The notes below the pieces were generated by a model, which did not search any database, had not been told where the DNA came from, and saw only the letters and a list, made by a program, of their open reading frames with translations. Positions 1 through 7,376 of a DNA stretch of 64,000 nt are shown here, piece by piece. The position numbers and the translations under genes were made by a program. This stretch comes from Leptospira sp. WS4.C2 (GTDB lineage Bacteria; Spirochaetota; Leptospiria; Leptospirales; Leptospiraceae): positions 199,915 to 263,914 of the forward strand of contig NZ_CP162140.1 in NCBI RefSeq assembly GCF_040833985.1, read 5' to 3'. Numbering within the stretch: the stretch's first letter is position 1; each line of letters starts with the position of its first letter.

Positions 1-2
1 CA

Positions 3-1025
3 ACGGTTCTTGGTTATGTGGATCATATACGAAATGCCGGTGAAGTGATCCTACATTTAGTGAATGATACCATTGAAATTTCTCGTTTAGAAGAAAACGC
101 AAGTGTCACCAATAATGAATGGTTTGAGCTTTACCAATGTTTACATATTTTAGATTCCTTTTTTATAGCAGAAACGAAACGGAAACAAATAGAATTCAAA
201 CTAAACAATCAAGTGAATCAAAATATAATCCTACATTCTGACAAAAGAAAAATCGAAAAGGTTTTTTGGAATCTAACAGCCAATGCAGTAAAATTCACAA
301 ACAAGGGTAAGGTTACTTTTTCTGTACATTTGGAAACCAAAACAAAGGACGAAGGCATTTTACAAATTGAAGTGAGTGACACAGGTCCCGGAATTTCTCC
401 TGAAGTGAAAGACAAACTCTTCCAAAAGTACAACCAATTTGTTCCTGAAGGTTGCGGAATCTCTGGTTCTGGACTCGGCCTTTCGATTGTCAAACTTTCA
501 TTACAAGAGTTGAAAGGGGAAGTGGAAGTAGAATCAACATTAGGTGAAGGTTCCCTATTCAAAGTAAAAATTCCGATCCTTTGGAAATTAGAGGAAACCA
601 AATCCTTACCCCAAAAAACCGAAATTTCGCCTAAATCCCATCTACCCAGTTTTTCCAGACCCCAAAGAGTTCTCATTGCCGATGACAATGATCTCAACAG
701 AAAAGTCCTACGAAGTTATTTGAAACCCTTACAATTTGAAATAAAAGAAACAAGTAACGGAATCGACGCAGAGAGGGAACTCAACAAATCTCCCTACGAT
801 ATCGCCTTTTTGGATATCGAGATGCCAGGAAAACATGGGACAGAAATTGCGAAAGGTTTAGCGGGGAAACCTCACAGGCCGGCCCTATTCGCCTGTACGG
901 GGCTATGTATGCCTGAGGAAAAGGACCAAATCCTCGCCTCTGGATTTGAGTATTTTATGCCCAAACCGTATCTAAAAGAAGAACTCTACAAACACCTGAG
1001 AGAGATTGCCGAAAGAGGAGACTAA
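3..1025 (+). CDS. Hybrid sensor histidine kinase/response regulator, 3' part (5' end outside window)
   Basis: The frame is open to the left edge, so the gene is cut by the window; the GTG at 18 is not a real start. Counting from that GTG, residues 1-26 look like the second helix of a HisKA dimerisation domain (the phospho-accepting H-box would lie upstream). An HATPase_c domain follows, with N-box KVFWNLTANAVKF (81-93), G1 DTGPGIS (121-127) and G2 GSGLGLSIVK (about 150-159). After a Pro/Ser-rich linker comes a receiver domain (218-330) with the acidic pair 222-223, phospho-acceptor Asp266 in LDIEMP, a conserved Thr294 and Lys316. The kinase would phosphorylate its own receiver or pass phosphate to a partner; the signal-sensing part is not visible. 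The gene is followed after 59 bp by the helicase gene. Confidence 0.93.
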   Translation, partial: TVLGYVDHIRNAGEVILHLVNDTIEISRLEENASVTNNEWFELYQCLHILDSFFIAETKRKQIEFKLNNQVNQNIILHSDKRKIEKVFWNLTANAVKFTNKGKVTFSVHLETKTKDEGILQIEVSDTGPGISPEVKDKLFQKYNQFVPEGCGISGSGLGLSIVKLSLQELKGEVEVESTLGEGSLFKVKIPILWKLEETKSLPQKTEISPKSHLPSFSRPQRVLIADDNDLNRKVLRSYLKPLQFEIKETSNGIDAERELNKSPYDIAFLDIEMPGKHGTEIAKGLAGKPHRPALFACTGLCMPEEKDQILASGFEYFMPKPYLKEELYKHLREIAERGD

Positions 1026-1084
1026 GACATTCAGGTATTTTTACCTTTCTTTTTTAGGCCGTTTTTTTATTGTATCCTATTTTC

Positions 1085-2656
1085 ATGACTAAGAATGACA
1101 CCGAAGTTGGAAATGACTTCCAATCTTTCGGATTACGTCCTGAAATACTACAAGGAATCACTGATGCAGGCTTCGAACTACCAAGCCCTATCCAAAAACA
1201 AGCGATTCCGCTCGTATTGGAAGGAAAAGATTTAATCGCACAAGCGCAGACCGGTACCGGAAAAACTGCCGCTTACGGACTCCCCTGTTTGAACAAAATC
1301 AATGTGAATGATGGCATGCAAGTGCTTGTCCTCACACCAACTCGTGAACTTGCACTGCAAGTATCTGATGAACTGTTTAAATTGGGAAAACATTTAGGAA
1401 TCAAAACCACCACTATTTATGGCGGCAGTTCCTATTCTAAACAAATCACTCAAGTGGCCAAAGGTGCCCAAGTTGCTGTGGCAACTCCAGGAAGACTTCT
1501 CGACCTATTGAAAGGAAAGGAACTTAAAAATTTCAAACCTTCAATGGTGATATTGGATGAAGCAGATGAAATGCTCGATATGGGCTTTATGGATGATATT
1601 GAATCCATCTTTAATCTACTGCCAACCAAAAGACAAACCTTACTTTTCTCCGCTACAATGCCGGAGCCCATTAAGAAGTTGGCAAGTAAGTACCAAACGC
1701 ACCCTGCACTTGTAAAAATTGCAGCAACAGAAAAATCGTCTAAAAACATCGAACAAGTGTACTACGTGATTGATGAAGCAGAACGTGAAATTTCAGTCGT
1801 AAGAATTTTGGATTATGAAAACCCTTTTAAGGCAATCATCTTCACAAAAACTAAAAAAGAAGCAGATGATCTTAAATCAACACTCAGTTTCAAAGGTTAT
1901 CCTGTAGAAGCTCTTCACGGAGATTTAAATCAAAAACAAAGAGAACAAGTTTTAAAAAGCCTACACGATGGGCGCGTGAAAATCCTTGTAGCAACCGATG
2001 TTGCCGCACGTGGTCTTGACGTAAAAGATTTGTCACTCGTAATCAACTACCACCTTCCTTTTGATAGCGAAAGTTATACACATAGAATTGGTCGTACGGG
2101 TCGGGCTGGAAAGTCTGGGAAAGCGGTAACACTTGTAACAACAAGAGAATCTCGTGCACTCCTAAGACTCAAAGGAACCTCCGGAACACAACTTACGATT
2201 GCTTCCCTTCCTACTAAAAAGGAAGTTTTGGCAAGAAGAGAAGAAGACTTCCTAAACAAAGTGGTAGAAACAGAAATCCATGTGGATGCAGAAGAAGTTT
2301 TAGAAAAACTTTTGAAGTTGGACGACAAACGTTCTTTATCTTTGAAACTGCTTTCGAATATGCTCGATCAAACCAAAATCAGTGGCCCGGAAAAAATCGG
2401 AAAAACTGCTGGGGAATGGAGTGAAACTCCTCCTGGTGGCGGATCCGGTGGAAGACGACGCGAAGGTAGTGGATCAGGCGGCGGAAGTCGCGGTGGTTAC
2501 CGTGGCGGAAGATCCAATAGCGAAAGAAGCGAACGTGGGGAACGAAGTGAACGCGGTGGAGACACTCGTCGCAGCAGTTCTCCCCCTTCTAAAAAAGAAG
2601 GTGGAGTTTACGTAAAGGCTGCCGGGAAAAAAACTCAGCGTTTTCGAAGTAAGTAG
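1085..2656 (+). CDS. DEAD-box ATP-dependent RNA helicase with RG-rich tail
   Basis: Cytoplasmic RNA helicase, probably acting in ribosome assembly or RNA decay, especially in the cold (family knowledge). Visible motifs: Q-motif region, Walker A AQTGTGKT (about 54-61), PTRELA, DEAD (158-161), SAT (189-191), then the second RecA domain with ARGLD and HRIGRTGRAG. From about residue 445 the protein changes to a Gly/Arg/Ser-rich tail with repeated GGSRGG- and SERGER-type units, as in CshA/DeaD-like proteins where such tails bind RNA. I chose the ATG at 1085 over an in-frame TTG at 1070; neither has a strong Shine-Dalgarno sequence. The 3' end overlaps the convergent methyltransferase gene by 22 bp. 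Confidence 0.95.
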   Translation: MTKNDTEVGNDFQSFGLRPEILQGITDAGFELPSPIQKQAIPLVLEGKDLIAQAQTGTGKTAAYGLPCLNKINVNDGMQVLVLTPTRELALQVSDELFKLGKHLGIKTTTIYGGSSYSKQITQVAKGAQVAVATPGRLLDLLKGKELKNFKPSMVILDEADEMLDMGFMDDIESIFNLLPTKRQTLLFSATMPEPIKKLASKYQTHPALVKIAATEKSSKNIEQVYYVIDEAEREISVVRILDYENPFKAIIFTKTKKEADDLKSTLSFKGYPVEALHGDLNQKQREQVLKSLHDGRVKILVATDVAARGLDVKDLSLVINYHLPFDSESYTHRIGRTGRAGKSGKAVTLVTTRESRALLRLKGTSGTQLTIASLPTKKEVLARREEDFLNKVVETEIHVDAEEVLEKLLKLDDKRSLSLKLLSNMLDQTKISGPEKIGKTAGEWSETPPGGGSGGRRREGSGSGGGSRGGYRGGRSNSERSERGERSERGGDTRRSSSPPSKKEGGVYVKAAGKKTQRFRSK

Positions 2657-3705
2657 TGGCTAACAAACCACTCTTCACCGTTTCGATAGTCCCATAACTC
2701 GGCACAGGCGAGAAAGAAAACTTTCCAATAAACAAACCATTTGGTTTTTTCTTTTTCGCCGTAAGTACTCGCAAGGATAGGCATTAGTTTATCCTTGTTT
2801 AGTATCATGTTATCATACCAAGCCTCACTGGTTCTCGCATAATGAGTTCCATTCACAATCCAATGATTTTCGATTAAAAAATCTTTTTGGAAGTATAAAA
2901 ACAAATCATCTGATGGCATCTGCCCACCGGTAAAAAAGTACTTGGCCATCCAATCGGTTTCATCAATCACTTCGAAAGGATAAGCAAACTCTTTGTGAGT
3001 GAAAATGTGGACAAAAAACTTTCCATCGGTCACAAGAAACTTTGATAGTTTTTCAAAGAGTTTCTCATAGTTTTTCATATGTTCTAACATCTCGACAGAA
3101 ACAATCCGATCAAACTTGTCTTTGGTAGTAAAATCGTTCATGTCTTTTGTGATGATGGTCAGGTTTTTTAATCCCCTTTCTTTGGCGCGTTTGTCGATGA
3201 ATTCTTTTTGAGTTCTCGAATTGGAAACACCTGTGACTTTACATTTAGGAAATTTTTCGGCGATATAGAGAGAAATACTTCCCCAGCCACATCCCAAATC
3301 CAAAACCTTCATTCCATTTTTAATCTCCGCACGTTCTACGGTGATCCGAAGCATTTCTTCTTCCGATTCAGCAAAACTCGTATCGAGTGATGGCCAATAT
3401 CCAGAGGAATACTTCATCCTAGGTCCCATCACATAAGTAAAAAAATCACTCGGAACTTCATAATGTTGTTCGTTTGCCGCTTCCGTATGTACAGCGATAG
3501 GTGATTTTTTTAAATCGTTCACATAGTTCATTTTGTGTTCAAGTTGGGCTGTGGCATTTTCTTTACGTTCTTGTTTGATCCGCAGATGCAAAAGTTGGCG
3601 GATACGAAAACGAATGAGCCAGTCTGGGAAAATATCTTTCTCCAAAAGGGAATTGATACTAAAAGCCGAACCCTCTTCTTTAGGGGCGGAATCATTAAAA
3701 TTCAT
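2635..3705 (-). CDS. SAM-dependent methyltransferase, CFA-synthase superfamily, coclaurine N-methyltransferase-like
   Basis: 356-residue class I methyltransferase. SAM-binding motif I VLDLGCGWGS is at 134-143. Upstream lies NEQHYEVPSDFF (78-89), downstream SVEMLEHMKNYE and the aromatic stretch YFFTGGQMPS. This order and wording follow the plant coclaurine N-methyltransferase-like branch more closely than classical cyclopropane-fatty-acid synthase, although both share the fold. The natural substrate cannot be read from sequence: an unsaturated acyl chain or an amine is possible. The gene starts 13 bp after the DUF1295 gene ends, on the same strand, and DUF1295/CFA-like pairs are a recurring lipid-modification arrangement, which favours a membrane-lipid role (inference). 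Confidence 0.88.
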   Translation of the reverse strand: MNFNDSAPKEEGSAFSINSLLEKDIFPDWLIRFRIRQLLHLRIKQERKENATAQLEHKMNYVNDLKKSPIAVHTEAANEQHYEVPSDFFTYVMGPRMKYSSGYWPSLDTSFAESEEEMLRITVERAEIKNGMKVLDLGCGWGSISLYIAEKFPKCKVTGVSNSRTQKEFIDKRAKERGLKNLTIITKDMNDFTTKDKFDRIVSVEMLEHMKNYEKLFEKLSKFLVTDGKFFVHIFTHKEFAYPFEVIDETDWMAKYFFTGGQMPSDDLFLYFQKDFLIENHWIVNGTHYARTSEAWYDNMILNKDKLMPILASTYGEKEKTKWFVYWKVFFLACAELWDYRNGEEWFVSHYLLRKR

Positions 3706-3718
3706 GTTTTATCCTTTT

Positions 3719-4540
3719 TTATTTTTGTTTTGAAAACCAAGGGAAAAATGCATTGGTGATGCGTTGGTATTCTCGAAACACATCTCCTTTGGAAAGGAGT
3801 GAGTATTTTTCGGCAAAGGGAACACCCGATACAAAACGTAATAACACAAACATAAAGAGCGGTGTGAAAAGTGATAGTAATGCGTCTGGCGAAGAAAGAA
3901 CCGGAATGATTCCAATCCCTACCCAAATGATCCATTCAAAAAAATAATTAGGGTGGCGGGAATACTTCCAAAGCCCAACATTACAAACCTTACCTTTGTT
4001 TGCCGGATCGGCTACAAATTTGTGGAGGTCACGGTCAGAGATTCCTTCCCCCACGACTCCCACCAAAAACAAAATCCATCCAAGTAATGCCATCAAATAC
4101 CCGTTAGGCCCCAATGCTCCTGAGTTGGGAAATAAATTCCACTGGGCGGCAAAATAAAACGGGAAGGAAAGAAGGAGTGCTAAAAACCCTTGTAATAGAA
4201 AGACATTCGTAAACATCTTTAAGTGGACTTTGTCACCGTAGTCCTTTCGAAATCCAGCATACCGTTTGTCTTCTGGATGGTTTGTGCGAATGCGCGTCCA
4301 AAAGAGAAAGCCGGACAACCGAAGAGCCCAGATCCAAACAGGGATAAGCACCGCCAGTTTAGCAAATCCGTTCCCTCGACCGAAATAAACGAGGATACTG
4401 GCAATGCCTGCAATCACAAGCCCCCAACCCACGTCTATGACTGCGTAGTTGTCCCTGGACTTTCCCCAGAACCACATCAGACTCATAAACAAGAATGTAA
4501 ATATAACGGCCGTTAAATACGAAAATAATAAATTGTCCAA
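3719..4540 (-). CDS. DUF1295 integral membrane protein (steroid 5-alpha-reductase/ICMT-like fold)
   Basis: 273 residues with about six to seven hydrophobic segments. The C-terminal part carries the family signature: a KYSRHPNYFFEW motif near residues 190-201, in which RHPNY marks the NAD(P)H- or SAM-site region of the 5-alpha-reductase/isoprenylcysteine-methyltransferase-like superfamily. The middle segment WTRIRTNHPEDKRYAGFRKD is also typical of DUF1295. It likely reduces or modifies a lipid substrate in the inner membrane, together with the neighbouring methyltransferase; the reaction is not known. The gene lies 39 bp downstream of the SDR gene on the same strand. Confidence 0.88.
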   Translation of the reverse strand: MDNLLFSYLTAVIFTFLFMSLMWFWGKSRDNYAVIDVGWGLVIAGIASILVYFGRGNGFAKLAVLIPVWIWALRLSGFLFWTRIRTNHPEDKRYAGFRKDYGDKVHLKMFTNVFLLQGFLALLLSFPFYFAAQWNLFPNSGALGPNGYLMALLGWILFLVGVVGEGISDRDLHKFVADPANKGKVCNVGLWKYSRHPNYFFEWIIWVGIGIIPVLSSPDALLSLFTPLFMFVLLRFVSGVPFAEKYSLLSKGDVFREYQRITNAFFPWFSKQK

Positions 4541-4579
4541 AGGATGGTTTCTCTCCCTATGCTTTGGTTTAGACGACTT

Positions 4580-5389
4580 TCAGTGTGATTTGAAGTCTTC
4601 GTAAAGTTTTTTATAGAGAATTTTTTCTAAAATCTTAGGAGAGAAAAACCGCATCCATTCCAAAAACCGACCACTCAAATTGAATGTCACAAGCCTTGCT
4701 TCCTTGTCCATTGCCACAGACATTAAAACATGTGCCACTTCTTTGGCAGTCTTTCGTTTCCCTTTAGCCGGTGCTTCGGAAAGTGTTCCCCCAGCTGCAT
4801 CGAGTCCCGAAGTGCGAAGGGCAGTGTCTGTATACGGCACACAAACAAGTGAAACCCCAAGGCCTTCCTCCCTTGTTTCAATCCGAAGTGATTCGAGTGC
4901 TGCATGTAATGCCGACTTGGAAGCAGAGTAAGCCGCACGGCCCGGCACTCCATACAAAGCAGAGACAGTGGAGGTGGTGACAATATTTCCTTTTGATGCA
5001 AGTAAGTGAGAAAGGAGTCCCCTTACCAGTTGGATCGGTCCAAAGAAATTGGTCGCAAAGGTTTTACGATACACATCCATCGAAAGGGAATCAAACCGGC
5101 CATGGGCTGTAATCCCTGCGTTATTAAACAATACATCGATTTTAGAAACTTTCTTTTGAATCCACTCGACTGCATCGAGTACTGATGTGGGGTCAGAAAG
5201 GTCGCAGGCCACTCGGTGAATGATCGCCCCTTCGTGTTTGTTTTTGGGGGATGTAATTTCTCGAGCACGTCTTGCTAAGAGCACAAGCTCGCAAGGAAAA
5301 AGAGCGAGTTCTTCATACAAAGCTTTTCCTATTCCACTCGAAGCACCGGTGATCACTACCACCCTATCGTTCCAAAAATCTTTTTTCAT
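4580..5389 (-). CDS. Short-chain dehydrogenase/reductase (SDR)
   Basis: NAD(P)-dependent oxidoreductase of classical SDR length (269 residues). Cofactor motif TGASSGIG is at about 13-20, LFNNAG follows, and the catalytic Tyr/Lys pair lies in YSASK with a Ser-rich segment (TTSTVSALYG) ahead of it. The open frame runs 73 codons further upstream, but that part has no SDR character. ATG 5389 puts the Rossmann strand directly at the N terminus, so I used it. The gene is first in a minus-strand group with DUF1295 and the methyltransferase, divergent from the quinone-oxidoreductase-like gene, with a 9-bp inverted repeat in the shared upstream region. The substrate is not determinable. Confidence 0.92.
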   Translation of the reverse strand: MKKDFWNDRVVVITGASSGIGKALYEELALFPCELVLLARRAREITSPKNKHEGAIIHRVACDLSDPTSVLDAVEWIQKKVSKIDVLFNNAGITAHGRFDSLSMDVYRKTFATNFFGPIQLVRGLLSHLLASKGNIVTTSTVSALYGVPGRAAYSASKSALHAALESLRIETREEGLGVSLVCVPYTDTALRTSGLDAAGGTLSEAPAKGKRKTAKEVAHVLMSVAMDKEARLVTFNLSGRFLEWMRFFSPKILEKILYKKLYEDFKSH

Positions 5390-5394
5390 GACTG

Positions 5395-5430
5395 CCTTAT
5401 CCTCTGATTCCCACTCGACAAAGGATAAGG
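5395..5430. promoter_or_regulatory. 9-bp inverted repeat between divergent oxidoreductase genes
   Basis: CCTTATCCT (5395-5403) and AGGATAAGG (5422-5430) are exact reverse complements separated by 18 bp, lying between the SDR start (5389, minus) and the next start (5481, plus). A second, partly interleaved pair, CACTCG and CGAGTG, lies nearby. The position in a divergent promoter region suggests an operator, but a chance palindrome or transcript hairpin is possible. Confidence 0.35.
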
Positions 5431-5480
5431 AGACCCGAGGATCTGACGAGTGAATTTTGATTTTAAAACTTAGAGGAATT

Positions 5481-6503
5481 ATGTTAAACAAAGTATGGGA
5501 AATCCAAGGCTCCTTTGGACTCGAGAACTTAAAACAAACAACAAGGGATCTTTCTGAATCACTTTCCCCCAAAGAAGTCCTCGTTCGCCTAACGGCGACT
5601 TCACTCAACTATCGTGATTATTTAATGGTCATCGGGACGTACAACCCCCGTCAGAAACTCCCTCTCATTCCTTGTTCCGATGGAGCCGGTATTGTGGAAG
5701 CTGTCGGATCAGAAGTCACTCTTTGGAAAAAAGGAGACCGAGTCCTTCCTATCTTCGCCCAAAAGTGGATGGATGGGGCTCCCAATATGGACAACCTTCG
5801 TTCCACTCTCGGTGGACCAAATGACGGATGTTTGGCGCACTATGGAAAGTTCTCGGAAACTGGCCTTGTCGCCACACCAAGCCACCTAACAGACGCAGAG
5901 GCTGCCACCTTAGGTTGCGCTGGCCTTACTGCTTACAATGCGGTGGTGAGTTTTGGTGGGATTGAACCTGGTTCGGATGTTGTCTGTCTCGGAACCGGTG
6001 GTGTCTCTTTATTTGCCTTACAATTTGCAAAGATGATGGGAGCGCGTGTCATCATCACTTCTTCCAGCGATGAAAAACTGGCCCGTGCCAAAACCCTCGG
6101 GGCCGACGAAACCATCAACTACACCACAAAAACCAATTGGGAACGAGACATTCGCAAACATACCAAAATGGCGGGAGCGGATCTTATCATCGAAGTCGGT
6201 GGTGCCGGCACCATGCCAAAATCAATGATGAGTGTAAAACCGTACGGAACCATTGCTCTCATCGGAGTTCTTGCTGGTGGAGAATCGAGTCTTTCTCTTT
6301 ATCCCATCCTCATGCAAGGGGTAAAAGTCCAAGGGGTGATTGTGGGAAGCCGCTCCGACTTCGAACGAATGAACCGAGCCATCGAGTACAACAAAATCAA
6401 ACCCATTGTGGACAAAGTGTACGGATGGGACGAAGTTCCAGAAGCCTTGCAGTATTTACAAACAGGAAAACATTTTGGGAAAGTGGTGGTGAGTTGGGGA
6501 TAA
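5481..6503 (+). CDS. Zinc-independent medium-chain alcohol dehydrogenase/quinone reductase family protein
   Basis: 340-residue MDR-family NAD(P)H-dependent oxidoreductase. The N-terminal GroES-like domain contains LNYRDYLMV and [13 protein letters not shown]. The Rossmann domain has the nucleotide-binding [16 protein letters not shown] at about 165-180, then [10 protein letters not shown] and [11 protein letters not shown]. The catalytic-zinc Cys/His set of classical ADHs is missing, which places it with zinc-independent quinone or enoyl reductases. I chose ATG 5481, with GAGG at about 5473, over an upstream in-frame TTG at 5457. It is divergent from the SDR gene and may share its regulation; the substrate is unknown. 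Confidence 0.92.
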   Translation: MLNKVWEIQGSFGLENLKQTTRDLSESLSPKEVLVRLTATSLNYRDYLMVIGTYNPRQKLPLIPCSDGAGIVEAVGSEVTLWKKGDRVLPIFAQKWMDGAPNMDNLRSTLGGPNDGCLAHYGKFSETGLVATPSHLTDAEAATLGCAGLTAYNAVVSFGGIEPGSDVVCLGTGGVSLFALQFAKMMGARVIITSSSDEKLARAKTLGADETINYTTKTNWERDIRKHTKMAGADLIIEVGGAGTMPKSMMSVKPYGTIALIGVLAGGESSLSLYPILMQGVKVQGVIVGSRSDFERMNRAIEYNKIKPIVDKVYGWDEVPEALQYLQTGKHFGKVVVSWG

Positions 6504-6523
6504 AAGGGGAGCATCTGATTCTA

Positions 6524-6557
6524 CTGGCGAGCGACTGTGTTTTTTTTGCCTCGCCAG
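6524..6557 (+). terminator. Hairpin after the MDR gene, possible terminator
   Basis: CTGGCGAG (6524-6531) and CTCGCCAG (6550-6557) form an exact 8-bp stem 20 nt after the stop codon at 6503. The T-run lies in the loop rather than after the stem; only a short TTTT follows. A terminator or a 3'-stabilising hairpin are both possible. Confidence 0.35.
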
Positions 6558-6600
6558 GGACAGTTTTCATGGTAAGAAAAAAATATCTTTATCATGTTTA

Positions 6601-6708
6601 GGGCGCCTCGGATTGGTTAGTGGATCCACATTTGATTCCATACCGACCGCGCTATCCGCTCCAATCTTTCCTACGGAAAGGATTTCCGCTCCTATCGCTG
6701 GCGCGGGG
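6601..6708. repeat. Structured intergenic repeat element, copy 1
   Basis: The element begins GGGCGCCTCG (6601-6610) and ends GGCGCGGGG (6700-6708). The termini GCGCC and GGCGC are complementary. Inside is a hairpin CTTTCC-TAC-GGAAAG (6666-6680), 28 nt from the right end, preceded by a GACCG block and CCGCTCC. It is clearly richer in G+C than the flanking AT-rich DNA and has no convincing reading frame. A second copy with identical ends and the same plan lies at 19146-19277. Candidate natures are a small non-autonomous element, a structured RNA or a protein-binding repeat. No such family is assigned here from memory. Confidence 0.6.
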
Positions 6709-6791
6709 TAATTAGTTTGACTCAAAAATCAATATAAATCATTTTTTACAAAAGTCAAAATAAACTATAATCAATTGAGTAAAACAAGCTT

Positions 6792-7061
6792 TTGAACGAC
6801 TTTTTCATCCTTCTCATCATTATGCTCATGCTACTGCCATGGCTTATCTCTTTTGTATTAATTGTTAAGATCAATATTCAATTTTATGTAAAAAACAATG
6901 GAATTGATCTGGATACAAGTAGAGAAGATTTTAAAAAACTCAAAAATACCGATTCTGAATTTAAGAAATTAAATTCAAATTTATTCAAATGGGGAATCAT
7001 AACTATCGTTACCTGGGCATCGATAATCTCTACATTCTTTGTCTTCTCATTCTTCCTTTGA
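6792..7061 (+). CDS. Small two-TM hypothetical membrane protein
   Basis: 89 residues if the TTG at 6792 is used; an internal ATG at 6822 is possible. No good Shine-Dalgarno sequence is visible, so the start is uncertain. Two hydrophobic segments (about 4-27 and 66-89) flank a charged loop with LDTSREDFKKL and LKNTDSEFKKL, which resemble each other and suggest a short internal duplication. I recognise no family. The gene stands alone between the repeat element and the porin gene. Confidence 0.5.
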   Translation: MNDFFILLIIMLMLLPWLISFVLIVKINIQFYVKNNGIDLDTSREDFKKLKNTDSEFKKLNSNLFKWGIITIVTWASIISTFFVFSFFL

Positions 7062-7376
7062 TTTTTTTCCTAAGGACCAAAATAGGAGTTTAGAGGCAAC
7101 TTCGAAATGCCTAGTTTCGATATATCCTGAAGTATACAAACGGACATTCCGTACCATTTTTGATCATTTTATGAAATTAATGTACAATCCCCCCATTTAT
7201 CGAACTAATTGTTCCCTATCAAACTACCTTGCCTCAAATCAAACCTCCTGTAAAAGATACAGTTTGTAGTGTATTTTAGACAATTCGCAAATATTTTAGG
7301 TAATTTTACTCAAAACGTACGATTCTTGCATTCTACAAGCTCATAGGAGAAGACCGCAAATTCGGTCTTTTAGAAA
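7062..7376 (+). other. Intergenic region upstream of the porin gene
   Basis: No convincing gene. A 76-codon open frame overlapping the small membrane protein has no recognisable features. The only structure I see is the hairpin at 7350-7369 next to the porin start. AT-rich stretches around 7270-7320 may contain the porin promoter, but no clear -35/-10 pair stands out. Confidence 0.5.
7345..7376 (+). promoter_or_regulatory. Hairpin between Shine-Dalgarno sequence and start codon of the porin gene
   Basis: An AGGAG lies at 7345-7349, 27 nt before the ATG at 7377, too far for normal initiation. Between them AAGACCG (7350-7356) pairs with CGGTCTT (7363-7369) around a 6-nt loop, and the stem can be extended by an A-T and a G-U pair. 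Folding would bring the AGGAG to a usual distance from the ATG. This could make translation dependent on structure. The pairing is seen; the function is inferred. Confidence 0.45.

Noticed and set aside
6137..6601. 154-codon plus-strand frame
   Set aside because: It lies in another phase of the MDR dehydrogenase gene and has shadow composition.
6601..6708. Repeat element as an integron attC site
   Set aside because: The complementary ends and GC-rich fold are reminiscent, but no GTTRRRY core or integrase gene is seen, and the copies do not flank cassette-like genes.
7039..7269. 76-codon plus-strand frame overlapping the small membrane protein
   Set aside because: No start context, no protein-like composition, overlaps a better frame.
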